In this document: piece by piece, positions 8,810 through 17,201 of the stretch
Position numbering within the stretch: position 1 is the stretch's first letter
How the letters are laid out: each line of letters starts with the position of its first letter
Assembly (NCBI GenBank): GCA_013289715.1
Contig: JABCZJ010000024.1
Coordinates: 1-57,642, forward strand
Length of the DNA: 57,642 nucleotides
Direction of reading: 5' to 3'
Source of the DNA: Acidobacteriota bacterium
Lineage (GTDB): Bacteria > Acidobacteriota > Terriglobia > Acidiferrales > UBA7541
Program-made: the position numbers and the translations under genes
Notes under the pieces: model-generated
Database searches by the model: none
Seen by the model: only the letters and a program-made list of their open reading frames with translations
What the model was told of the DNA's origin: nothing

Positions 8810-8843
8810 AGATCCTTCGTCGCTGCGCTCCTCAGGATGACGG
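8810..8843. repeat. Dispersed AGATCCTTCG...CAGGATGACG repeat, copy 2
   Basis: The copy starts AGATCCTTCG, has the middle TCGCTGCGCTC and ends CTCAGGATGACG. It is intergenic between the slipin and NfeD genes, next to a stem-loop element. Confidence 0.5.
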
Positions 8844-8865
8844 AGCGGGTTGCGATCGAGCCGAC

Positions 8866-9000
8866 GCTGTAGGGGCGGGTCTTAGACCCGTCCCTACAGG
8901 TTCACGAACAAAGTCAAAGACGCCCGCCTAAAAGGCAAAAGCAGGCGGCCGCTACAAATTCAACAGCAACGTCAAATGCGACGTCAAATTCAACTGCGAA
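8866..9000 (-). repeat. 3'-end stem-loop cluster, locus 4 (nfeD 3' region)
   Basis: Two units. The first is a 13-bp stem (8869-8881/8885-8897) with one G-T pair, flanked by GTAGG and CCTAC. The second pairs GCCCGCCT (8922-8929) with AGGCGGC (8943-8949) and is followed by CGCTACAAATTCAACAGC. The spacer words AAAGTCAAAG and AAATTCAACTGCGAAG recur at other loci. The constant edge points to the nfeD stop at 9003. Confidence 0.7.
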
Positions 9001-9002
9001 GT

Positions 9003-10385
9003 CTAGTGCGATTCGACGAGCTCGACTTCCAGCGTTAGGCCTTTTACTTTGCTTACGCGGACGCGGGCGCCGGCTGGGATGCTTTCGCCTGCGCGGACTG
9101 CGGCGCGCCATAATTCTCCGTGGACGAAGACGCTGCCCATTGATTCGCCCGAGCCTACTGGCTCGCGGACTTCGCCTACTTCGCCCACCAGCTCTTCGCG
9201 GCCGGTGGAAACTTTCCAGGTGCGCGAACGCAGTACCAAACGCATCAGGATGATTACAATCACTGCGAAAGGAATCACTACTGCCAGGGCGGTCCAGAGG
9301 CTTACGCCCGTGCCCGTCAGCGGCGACTTGATCAGGAAGAGCGCGCCGAGCACCATGGAAATCACTCCTCCCACACCGAGCACGCCGTGCGTGGGGAACT
9401 TCGCTTCGAGAACGAATAGCACGAACGCGCAGGCGATGAGTAGCAGGCCTGCGAGATTAATGGGCAGCATGTGCATGGCGTAGAGCGCGAGCAACAGCGC
9501 GATTGCGCCGAATACTCCGGGAGCGAATGCCCCGGGGTGGGTGAACTCTACGTAGAGGCCCAAGACGCCGATGATCAGGAGGATGAAAAATACGTCGGGC
9601 TGCACGATGCGGGAGAGAAATTTTTCGCGACCGGTCATATCGCGGGCGACGACCACGGGATGCGGCATGGCGAGCGTTAGCTTGGTGCCATCGAAGCGCG
9701 CGATGTTGCGGCCGTTGAGCTGAGCGAGCAGGTCTTCTTTCGAGGCGGTGACGATTTCTACCAGCTTGCCGTCGAGCGCTTCTTTGTCGCTGAAGGCTTT
9801 GGCGTCGGTGACAGCGGTTGAGGCCAGCTCGGGATTGCGATCGCGCTTGCTGGTGTAGCTGCGCAGGTAGGCGGTGGCATCGTTCACGATTTTCTTGCGC
9901 AGGGTGTCGTCGATCTGGACGGGCGAGCCGCCGATTTCGATTAGCGGGGAGGCGGCGCCGGTTTCGGTGCCGGGCGACATGGCGGCGACATCTGCCGAGA
10001 GCAGGATGAAGAAACCGGCGGAGGCGGCGCGCGAGCCTGTGGGGTAGACGTAGGTGACGACCGGGACGCGCGAGCGCAGGATGGATTGGATTATTTCGCG
10101 CATGGAACTGTCGAGGCCGCCGGGGGTGTTGATGGTGATCAGGATCAGGGTGGCTTGTTCGCTGTTGGCCTGTTCGATTTCGCGGACCAGGTAGTCGGCT
10201 AGGATTGGTTCGATTTCGCCGTCAATGTGGAGTTCGACTACGGTGGAATTCGCTGCCGATGTGGATGGGGCTGGTGGCGCGGTTTGCGTTCGAAGCGGCG
10301 CGGGGGCGATGAGCGATAGTGCGGCGAGTGCGGAGGAAAGCAGCAAGAAGCGACGAACTGCGCGGCGGTACATTTCGCGAGCCAT
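9003..10385 (-). CDS. NfeD-family membrane serine protease (ClpP-like)
   Basis: A 460-residue long-form NfeD protein. After a signal peptide or anchor (about residues 10-30) comes a ClpP-class domain with NTPGGLDSSMREI and the catalytic Ser in GSRAASAGFFILLSAD. The middle holds several membrane helices (about residues 255-400), and the C-terminus is an OB-fold (GEVGEVREPVG ... GARVRVSKVKG). The active site faces the periplasm in the family. It is transcribed before the slipin, its usual partner. Start ATG 10385; an alternative ATG at 10373 would remove four residues. Confidence 0.93.
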   Translation of the reverse strand: MAREMYRRAVRRFLLLSSALAALSLIAPAPLRTQTAPPAPSTSAANSTVVELHIDGEIEPILADYLVREIEQANSEQATLILITINTPGGLDSSMREIIQSILRSRVPVVTYVYPTGSRAASAGFFILLSADVAAMSPGTETGAASPLIEIGGSPVQIDDTLRKKIVNDATAYLRSYTSKRDRNPELASTAVTDAKAFSDKEALDGKLVEIVTASKEDLLAQLNGRNIARFDGTKLTLAMPHPVVVARDMTGREKFLSRIVQPDVFFILLIIGVLGLYVEFTHPGAFAPGVFGAIALLLALYAMHMLPINLAGLLLIACAFVLFVLEAKFPTHGVLGVGGVISMVLGALFLIKSPLTGTGVSLWTALAVVIPFAVIVIILMRLVLRSRTWKVSTGREELVGEVGEVREPVGSGESMGSVFVHGELWRAAVRAGESIPAGARVRVSKVKGLTLEVELVESH

Positions 10386-10449
10386 TATAGCAACAGAAGC
10401 GAGTTGCGCTGCAAAGTTCCGCTGCTAGGCCTGCTTGTGACCACGCGAC

Positions 10450-10761
10450 TTAGTGATGGGCCATCGCCCGCAGAGCCAGCCCCAGCATTAGGCTGACGAC
10501 GAGCACGAGTTGTGTAATGCTTGCGGCTCTCGTCAGTTTCTTCCGACCTAATTCATCGCGCCTATTCCAGATGCGGAGCCCCCACACAGCTCCTAACGCC
10601 ATGAAAATCAGGAACCGGCCAGCTATTCTATAATTCGTTTCAACATGACGAGTTGTGTACCAATTGAAGAGCGCAATCGCCAGGGCGGTTGAACCACCCC
10701 AACCGAGAACTCCCCATACAAAAACGAACCGCGCCTGTCTTGGGGGATTTGCGTGTTCCAT
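10450..10761 (-). CDS. Small membrane protein of unknown function
   Basis: A 103-residue hydrophobic protein with three probable membrane helices (FVWGVLGWGGSTALAIALF, IAGRFLIFMALGAVWGLRIW and ITQLVLVVSLMLGLALRAM) and a basic loop, NRRDELGRKKL. I do not recognise the family. The ribosome site is weak. It lies between the TAXI receptor and the NfeD gene on the same strand. Confidence 0.55.
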   Translation of the reverse strand: MEHANPPRQARFVFVWGVLGWGGSTALAIALFNWYTTRHVETNYRIAGRFLIFMALGAVWGLRIWNRRDELGRKKLTRAASITQLVLVVSLMLGLALRAMAHH

Positions 10762-10847
10762 TGGGCGGGAGACGACACCTCATCGATTCCAACGCGCAAG
10801 AACCAGATAGCCGATGCCGGATCGTTTTTGGCACGGGCTAAAGTCAC

Positions 10848-10885
10848 GGCTGCCCGCTCGCTGCCCGAGCGGCCGCTACAAAAGG
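10848..10885 (-). repeat. 3'-end stem-loop element, locus 5
   Basis: The stem pairs GCCCGCTCG (10852-10860) with CGAGCGGC (10866-10873) and is followed by CGCTACAAAAGG. It lies about 30 bases from the stop of the TAXI gene with the constant edge towards it. Confidence 0.65.
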
Positions 10886-10908
10886 AAAACCGAAGCGGCG
10901 GCGGGAGA

Positions 10909-12477
10909 CTAGCGCGAGCTGTGATTGTGGCGGGCGAAGAGGTGGCCGCCGCGGAGCCATCTTGCTAGCGGGCGCCAGATATATTCGACCAGGAATTTTT
11001 TGGCGTAAGGCCAGACTGCGCCGCCGAATAACGCGAGCATGACGTAGCGGACGATCGTGGCGGTGGATTGGCCGCTGGCGGTGACCGGCGTTCTGGCGAT
11101 CCATGGGAGCAGATACCAGGCCAGTGATTTCAGGGAGCGGAGGACTGTGGTGAAATCTCCGTTCACGTGCCTTTCGTAGGCCCACAGGGTGAAGCTTCCC
11201 GCGACCCAGGTGACCAGAATCCCCAGGAATGCAAAAAGCAGGCCGGGTTCCTTCATCAGCCACGGACCGATTTTTTTACGCTTCCAGCAGAACAGGACGA
11301 ACAGGCAGATCACGATGCCGCCGGTCCACAGGATCGCGCGACGCCAGAAGCTCCAGCGATCCTTGTAGAACGCAGCGCGCGCCACAGGCAGAAAATATTC
11401 CGGCGTCAAATAGGCGGGTGTGGGCGCGTCCACCAGATCGAGGCGAGCTAGCGCGCGTTCGTCTTTCGGGATGTAGTGGCGCACGCTGTCCATATTGCCG
11501 GCGAGAAAGTTGACCAGGCCTTGCGCGACATCGCTATTGGCGCGGTCGTCGCTGGCCACGAGAAACGCTTCGACGCCCACCGTCGCGATGCCCTGACCAT
11601 TCGGATTGCCGGGGCCATATTCGTCCTTGCGGATCATGGTTTCCACATAGCTGGAATCGCGGCTTAGTTGCGTGACCATGCCGAGGCTCAAGGGTAGGAA
11701 GGTAATCTCCGAATTGAGATTGGTGGCATCGGCGGGAGGCGCGAACGCGGCTTGGATGGCGGTGGTGGGCACTGAGCCGGTGAAGATGACGGCGTCTAGA
11801 TCCATACTTTGCAGGCTGACGAGCGCGTCTTGCACGGACTCCATGTGCTGGTCACGCTCGTCCGCGTGGATTAATTTTACGTCGCACATTCCCAGGCCGG
11901 CGGCGGCGAGGACGCGTTCGGCGGTCAGGTAGCCCCCTGCGCCTTCTTTTCCGGCCCAGATCTTGCGTCCGCGGAGGTCCGCGACACTGGAAATATAGGA
12001 GTGCGGGCGAACCAGGACGTGGACGGCTTCGGTGAACAGCGGGACGACCAAGAGCACGTGATGCGGATTCGACGGGGGTGGAAACTTGGGGGAGTCGACA
12101 AAACACGGCGACGAAGGAACTTTTCTGAAGGTGTGCAAAGGGTGCGCGAACCAGGCAGAGTGGGCGACGTCGCTCTGCACCAGGGCGAACGCGGCTTTAC
12201 CAGCGCTAAGTTGCCGCACATTCTCGATGGAGCCGTCGCTCGGGCAAGCGATCAGCTGGTCTTGCGGGGCGCGGTCTCGGTTGAAAGCGTTGGCGATGGC
12301 TTGGCCGACCTCGTAGTAATTCAATCCGGGTTCGCCGGAGAGCAAGCGGTGGCCCGCATAGTCCGAGTTGGCGAGATCGCACGGGCCGCCAGCATTGGCG
12401 CGCGTGCCGAGGGGACAAGCCGCGATAGAAATGAATGCGAGCAGGACCAGGAATGGAAATTTGCTGCGGCGTGGCAC
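10909..12477 (-). CDS. TAXI-family solute receptor with C-terminal membrane segments
   Basis: A 522-residue protein from GTG 12477, with GGAGG five bases upstream. A signal peptide (PFLVLLAFISIAACPLG) precedes a TAXI-type receptor domain (about residues 40-330; LNYYEVGQAIANAFNRD, VRQLSAGKAAFALVQSDVAH, LRGRKIWAGKEGAGGYLTAERVL). In place of an ordinary end there are three hydrophobic segments (ILWTGGIVICLFVLFCW, GLLFAFLGILVTWVAGSFTL and a weaker one near the C-terminus). TAXI receptors usually deliver substrates to TRAP permeases, but none lies nearby. The protein looks membrane-tethered and may sense rather than transport; that is inference. Confidence 0.85.
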   Translation of the reverse strand: MPRRSKFPFLVLLAFISIAACPLGTRANAGGPCDLANSDYAGHRLLSGEPGLNYYEVGQAIANAFNRDRAPQDQLIACPSDGSIENVRQLSAGKAAFALVQSDVAHSAWFAHPLHTFRKVPSSPCFVDSPKFPPPSNPHHVLLVVPLFTEAVHVLVRPHSYISSVADLRGRKIWAGKEGAGGYLTAERVLAAAGLGMCDVKLIHADERDQHMESVQDALVSLQSMDLDAVIFTGSVPTTAIQAAFAPPADATNLNSEITFLPLSLGMVTQLSRDSSYVETMIRKDEYGPGNPNGQGIATVGVEAFLVASDDRANSDVAQGLVNFLAGNMDSVRHYIPKDERALARLDLVDAPTPAYLTPEYFLPVARAAFYKDRWSFWRRAILWTGGIVICLFVLFCWKRKKIGPWLMKEPGLLFAFLGILVTWVAGSFTLWAYERHVNGDFTTVLRSLKSLAWYLLPWIARTPVTASGQSTATIVRYVMLALFGGAVWPYAKKFLVEYIWRPLARWLRGGHLFARHNHSSR

Positions 12478-12621
12478 TGGCGCCTCCGATGGACTCCTGG
12501 ACGCGCGAGAGGTGAATTGGAGTCCGCGACGAAGTCCGGGTGGATTACTTGGCCGTACTGTAACCTCTTAGCATACGAAGGTCAAGGAAGGCGCAGCGAA
12601 AGCCCGAGGCAAAGACGAGAG

Positions 12622-12673
12622 AGATCCTTCGCTGCGCTCCCTTCGCCAAGGCTCTCAGGGCAGGCAGGATGAC
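12622..12673. repeat. Dispersed AGATCCTTCG...CAGGATGACG repeat, copy 3 (long form)
   Basis: The same ends as the other copies (AGATCCTTCGCTGCGCTC and CAGGATGAC) with about 25 extra bases (CCTTCGCCAAGGCTCTCAGG region) in the middle. It is intergenic, upstream of the TAXI gene. Confidence 0.45.
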
Positions 12674-12713
12674 GACGCGTGAGAGTGAGTCTGTTCCGGA
12701 TGGCGTGCGCGAA

Positions 12714-13088
12714 TTAGTTGTGCGGCTCGTGGATATGCATGCTGACGATTTGGGCGCCGTCGAGGCGATAGATGTGCTGGACCATGCGTTCCATGATTAC
12801 TTTGCCGTCGAGGTCGCGCACCACTTGATGGACGTGGGCGACAATTCTGCCATCGGGGAGCAGTTCGAAGCGCTGCGGCTTGACGATCGGGTCGACTATG
12901 TCCCACTGACGCGTCCAGTATTCACGCACGGCTTGGTGGCCGCGCACACGGCCGCCTTCCATGCCGTTCGGCCAATCCACGTCGGGATGCAGAAGCAGCA
13001 TCATGAAGTCGAGATCGCGCTCGTTGAACGCGTCATAAACTGAGTGCAGCAGATCTTCGTGTGCGACAGCTGGAGCTTCGCCTGCCAT
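12714..13088 (-). CDS. SnoaL/NTF2-like domain protein
   Basis: A 124-residue single-domain protein of the NTF2-like fold. The N-terminal helix (HEDLLHSVYDAFNERDLDFM), the LHPDVDWPNG segment and the following strands match the SnoaL-like/ketosteroid-isomerase-like superfamily. Members range from small-molecule isomerases to proteins without known catalysis, and the sequence does not show which applies. It is likely cytosolic, as no signal peptide is present. Confidence 0.82.
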   Translation of the reverse strand: MAGEAPAVAHEDLLHSVYDAFNERDLDFMMLLLHPDVDWPNGMEGGRVRGHQAVREYWTRQWDIVDPIVKPQRFELLPDGRIVAHVHQVVRDLDGKVIMERMVQHIYRLDGAQIVSMHIHEPHN

Positions 13089-13115
13089 AGTATGATTCCC
13101 CCGAAATGCATTGTA

Positions 13116-13967
13116 TCAGTTCTGAATTTGTTTCTTGGTCGTGCCCGCGTAGGAAGGCGGTACGTTTAGAACTTCCTGCAGCGCGGGATCTTTGATGACT
13201 TTTGCGAATGCGGGATCGGTCTGCGCGGAAAGGAATTGAGTGTAGCCGTCGTCGCGCGCGAGCTTCAGGTAATGCGCGGCTCGCTCCGCGTCTCCAGCCT
13301 GCGCGTACGTTTTCGCGACGAAGAAATAAAACAGGCCGGGGTCGGTGGCCGTGCGCTGCAGCACAACCGTGCCGCCCAATCCGCGACGGTCGAAGATGGT
13401 GGGATCCAGCGCCAGAGCCTTCTGGAAGGAATCCATGGCGCGCGGATACTGCTTATCTTCGAAATAGGCATAGCCCAGGTTGCTATACACGGTGGGCAGA
13501 TCGGAGTGCAGCTCAAGCGCTTTCGAGTAGAAGCTGATGGCCTTGCCGTAATGCTTCTTCTCGTACTCCACGGTGCCGCAATTATTCGCGGCACTGGCGA
13601 ATTTTTTGTCCGCGTGCATCGCGCGCCTGTAGAACCGCTCGGAGCGGTCCAGGTCACCCAATTGCTGGTAGGCGACTCCCACCTTGTTCATCAGCGAAGC
13701 GTTCTTGGGTTCGCTGACTAGAATCGCCATGTAGGCGCCGACGGCCTGGCCATATTCTTTGCGCGCCATCAGGATGTCCGCACGCATTTCGGCGGCGTCG
13801 CGTGGGGACATGGAGGACAGAGGCTTCGCGCCGATGGAAGAGTCGGCAGCCCTGTCGGCCGTGGAACTGGAAGTGGTATCGCTAACTTTGGTTGGAGTTT
13901 CTTGTGCAAATGCGGGACAAGCTGCAACCAAAAATAGCGGGATAGCAAAGAGAGTCAATCGGCTCAT
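13116..13967 (-). CDS. Periplasmic TPR-repeat protein
   Basis: A 283-residue protein from ATG 13967, chosen because GGAG lies seven bases upstream and a signal peptide follows (MSRLTLFAIPLFLVAACPAFA). The open frame continues upstream but overlaps the 3' end of the penicillin-binding protein gene. The mature part has tandem tetratricopeptide repeats (NASLMNKVGVAYQQLGDLDR, FASAANNCGTVEYEKKHYGK, LPTVYSNLGYAYFEDKQYPR), then a last segment without clear repeats. TPRs mediate protein contacts. The position 32 bases after the PBP gene suggests a cell-wall assembly partner (inference). Confidence 0.85.
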   Translation of the reverse strand: MSRLTLFAIPLFLVAACPAFAQETPTKVSDTTSSSTADRAADSSIGAKPLSSMSPRDAAEMRADILMARKEYGQAVGAYMAILVSEPKNASLMNKVGVAYQQLGDLDRSERFYRRAMHADKKFASAANNCGTVEYEKKHYGKAISFYSKALELHSDLPTVYSNLGYAYFEDKQYPRAMDSFQKALALDPTIFDRRGLGGTVVLQRTATDPGLFYFFVAKTYAQAGDAERAAHYLKLARDDGYTQFLSAQTDPAFAKVIKDPALQEVLNVPPSYAGTTKKQIQN

Positions 13968-13998
13968 AGCCCGACTCCTTTTTTCCGCGCCCCTGAAC

Positions 13999-16548
13999 CT
14001 ACGGCTGTGGTTTCTGGCTCTCCGCAGGCTTCTTGCTTGACCCAAAGATACCAAAAATCTTGTCCAGAAGCCCCTTTTTCTTTTCGGTGTCGCCGTTGGC
14101 TGGAGGGGGAGCCTGGGCGTCGCCGGGAGCGGCCGGTTTGGCGCCGGCCTGGGGCGGCTGACCGGGCGGATTGGCGGTAACGGAGGGAGGAGGCGGCGGA
14201 TTGCTGCCTTTGCCGAAGAGATGGGAGAGCCAGTTGGAGGGCGAAGACGCCTGTTGGCCGCACACTTCGGTCGGCTCGCTGCCCGCGATGAAATATTCCT
14301 GCACGTATTGCGGGCAGCTGGAGTTGGCCAGTTCGCCGGTTTTCGGATCAATCATTTCGGCTATTACGCCGGGAGGCGGGTCAAAATCCGCGGTCATTTT
14401 GTATTGCGGCAGAGCCGTGGCGCGTTTCATGAACTCCGCCCAAACCGGGGCGGCGGATGCGCTGCCGGAAAGGCCCAGGTCGCGATTGTCGTCGAATCCG
14501 ATCCACACGACGCAGAGGAGATTCGAAGTGAAGCCTGCGAACCAGCCGTCACGCGACGTGCCGGTCTTCCCTGCGGCTACCGGCGTGAACCCCATGGAGC
14601 GAACCGTGACGCCTGTACCGCGGTTGATAACCTCCTCCATGATGCTGGTGGTGAGGAACGCCACGCGCGGATCGAGTACGGCGCGCGTGCGGGGGCCGAC
14701 GGTTTCTTCGATCGTGCCGTCGGCAGCGAGAACGCTGCGCAGGAAGAGCGGCTCGGCGCGAAAGCCATTGCTGGCGAAGGGCGTGTAGGCGGCGGCGACG
14801 TCAATCGGCGTCATTTCATAGGCGCCGAGCGCGACGGCGGGCGTTGGTTGAATATTGGTGCCGAGGCCCATCTGGCGCGTGAGGTTTACCACTCGCTGAT
14901 AGCCGATTAGCTCGGCGACCTTTACTGTGGCAACGTTGAGCGAATGGATCAGCGCGTCGCGCACAGTAACCGTTCCGTAAAATTCTTCTCCGTAATTATC
15001 CGGCGTGTATTCCTTACCGTCGAATTCGAATGTGGTGGGCACGTCATCTACTGTCGTTACTGGCGTGACGATCGGCGTGAAGCCCTCGGCCGCGTTGTCA
15101 AAGGCCGCCGCATAGACGAACGGCTTGAACACCGAGCCTGGTTGGCGGCGCGCCAGCGCGTGATTGAGCTGGCTTTCACCGTAATTGCGTCCGCCGACGA
15201 GGGCGCGGATTTCTCCGGTGCGCGCGTCCATTGCGACGAGCGCAACCTGCGCGCGCGTGGCGGGCTCGCCCTTCTTGGCCCAGGCGGCGTAGCGCTTGGC
15301 GAGTAATTTGTCGACGCCCTGCACGCCGCTCTGAATGGCTTCGGCCGCGGCATGCTGCAGTTGCGGATCGAGCGTGGTGTAAATGCGATAGCTCTGCGTT
15401 TCCAGGTCGGATTCAGAGAACTTTTCGAGCAGGTGGTCTTTCACCATGTCCACGAAATAGGGCGCGGATCCGCTGTTGATGCCGCCGTTGACGAATTTCA
15501 GTTTCATTTTTTTGGCTTCGTCGGCTTGCTCTTGCGTGATGTAGCTATCTTCGACCATCTGCGGCAGCACGCGGTCGCGCGATTCTTCGGCGCGATCCAG
15601 ATGGCGCTCGGCCGTGGCGTAGCGATTGGGGGCGCGGATGATTCCAGCTAAAAAGGCGCATTCGCCGAGAGTCAGCTCGCGGACATCCTTGCCGAAATAG
15701 GCTTCAGCGGCCTCGCCAAACCCGCGAATTGAAAAGCTGCCGCGGTTGCCAAGATAAACTTCGTTGGCGTACAGCTCGAAGATCTGCTGCTTGGAATAGC
15801 GCTGATTGATTTCGACGGCCATCAGGATTTCTTTTACCTTGCGGCGCCACTCGCGCTTGGTGGTGAAGAAGAAGCTGCGCGCCACTTGCATGTCAATCGT
15901 GCTCGCGCCCTGGGCTTTCTGCCCGCGGCGCAGGTCCGCGAGCGCCGCGCCGAAAACGCGCACGATATCCAGGCCGCCGTGCTCGAAGAAGCGCTTGTCC
16001 TCGGCCGCGAGGACCGCATCCACGAGATTTTTGGGAAGATCGTCAAAGCGCACCACGCGGCGTTTTTCGCGCGAGCTGTCGAAGAGGTTGGTGATCAGCT
16101 CCGGCTCGATTTCCGCGGAATCGCGAGGCGCGACGGCGGAAAGGTCCACGATGCGCGAAATCGAGCCGCCGGAAAAATCCACGCGTAGCGCGTTGCCACC
16201 GCGGAAATATGAAGCGGATGACGGGTGAATCTCCACCGAGGGACCCTTTGCCTTAAAGTAGCCGAGAGCGCCTTCCGCCTCGCCTTCCTGATATCCGGCG
16301 CGTAGGAGGTAGGTGGCCAAGTCGCTCGCGTGCATGGTTTCGCCGAGGTAAACGTGCCCGGGGGCGGAAAAAACTCGCGAAGTGTTCTGGAAGACCTGGC
16401 CCGTGAGGCGCTGATCAATCAGCTTGCCGAACTGAACGTAGTAGTAGGCAAATATGGAAGTGGCGGTGATGAAGGCAAGTAGAACGCCGCCCAAGACGGC
16501 CAAACCAACGCGCGAGGTCCAGAAGCCCGGGGCGATTCGAATCCGCAA
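13999..16548 (-). CDS. Bifunctional penicillin-binding protein, PBP1b-like
   Basis: An 849-residue class A PBP that polymerises glycan strands and crosslinks peptides in the periplasm. The order is a membrane anchor (about residues 13-36), a UB2H-like segment (about 60-120), a glycosyltransferase domain with EDKRFFEHGG at 183-192, and a transpeptidase domain with SVFK at 472-475, SLN at 536-538 and KTGT at 661-664. A Pro/Ala-rich tail with a Lys-rich end follows. The start is TTG 16548 with GGAG seven bases upstream. All active-site residues are intact. The next gene is the TPR protein. Confidence 0.95.
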   Translation of the reverse strand: MRIRIAPGFWTSRVGLAVLGGVLLAFITATSIFAYYYVQFGKLIDQRLTGQVFQNTSRVFSAPGHVYLGETMHASDLATYLLRAGYQEGEAEGALGYFKAKGPSVEIHPSSASYFRGGNALRVDFSGGSISRIVDLSAVAPRDSAEIEPELITNLFDSSREKRRVVRFDDLPKNLVDAVLAAEDKRFFEHGGLDIVRVFGAALADLRRGQKAQGASTIDMQVARSFFFTTKREWRRKVKEILMAVEINQRYSKQQIFELYANEVYLGNRGSFSIRGFGEAAEAYFGKDVRELTLGECAFLAGIIRAPNRYATAERHLDRAEESRDRVLPQMVEDSYITQEQADEAKKMKLKFVNGGINSGSAPYFVDMVKDHLLEKFSESDLETQSYRIYTTLDPQLQHAAAEAIQSGVQGVDKLLAKRYAAWAKKGEPATRAQVALVAMDARTGEIRALVGGRNYGESQLNHALARRQPGSVFKPFVYAAAFDNAAEGFTPIVTPVTTVDDVPTTFEFDGKEYTPDNYGEEFYGTVTVRDALIHSLNVATVKVAELIGYQRVVNLTRQMGLGTNIQPTPAVALGAYEMTPIDVAAAYTPFASNGFRAEPLFLRSVLAADGTIEETVGPRTRAVLDPRVAFLTTSIMEEVINRGTGVTVRSMGFTPVAAGKTGTSRDGWFAGFTSNLLCVVWIGFDDNRDLGLSGSASAAPVWAEFMKRATALPQYKMTADFDPPPGVIAEMIDPKTGELANSSCPQYVQEYFIAGSEPTEVCGQQASSPSNWLSHLFGKGSNPPPPPSVTANPPGQPPQAGAKPAAPGDAQAPPPANGDTEKKKGLLDKIFGIFGSSKKPAESQKPQP

Positions 16549-16692
16549 TCAGTTTCTCCATGAAATGCAGCAGACGAACTGCACTCAGAAATACTCTCTA
16601 ATGATTAGACGCGCGCGCGCGCCTGACGGTTGGGCGGACCCGGCACTGGCACGATTCGTTCCGCACGACCTCGATCAGAATGGATTGTAAAG

Positions 16693-17076
16693 CTAAATCG
16701 GACGGCTGTCTGCGTAGAGATGGAATTGATGAGTGATCTGAGTAACGGCCAGATCGTAGGAGACGGAGTAGTCCAGCGAAATGGTGACGAGGTTTCCATC
16801 GAAAGTTACTTTGATGTCTTGTCTCTTCGCTGGAACACCAAGCTCCTGGGCTTTCTTAAAGACGTCGCCCTGGATGTCTTCCGGGGTCTTCTTGGGATAG
16901 GTGGAGGTTGCGAAGCGCGCTTCGGTGGTGATGGCGTCCTGCAGCTGGTAATTCGCGAACCACGATGGTACGACTTTAACGGCGCAGAAGACCATCGTCC
17001 CCAGAATGATGATGGTTATGGCGAAGCTCAGCTTCGCCCCGCCTCGTTGGCCGTCTTGAACTCGCTGCGCACGCAA
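16693..17076 (-). CDS. Small membrane-anchored protein, DUF4845-like
   Basis: A 127-residue protein with one membrane helix near the N-terminus (AITIIILGTMVFCAVKVVP) and a soluble part (NYQLQDAITTEARF ... TISLDYSVSYDLAV). The open frame is longer, but upstream residues overlap proS. TTG 17076 has GGGAGGA about nine bases upstream and gives a sensible short basic N-terminus. Similar short proteins are annotated DUF4845; their role is unknown to me. The resemblance is by pattern only. Confidence 0.65.
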   Translation of the reverse strand: MRAQRVQDGQRGGAKLSFAITIIILGTMVFCAVKVVPSWFANYQLQDAITTEARFATSTYPKKTPEDIQGDVFKKAQELGVPAKRQDIKVTFDGNLVTISLDYSVSYDLAVTQITHQFHLYADSRPI

Positions 17077-17201
17077 AGTGAAGAATCCTCCCGAGAGCAA
17101 TTTCGTCAGTGCTGATGCTAGCAGTATAGGCAAGCCCTTTACGGCTGGGTTAAAGCTCGTGTTCTGAATAAGTAACTGGGCCGGGGCGTACGAACGTACC
17201 G

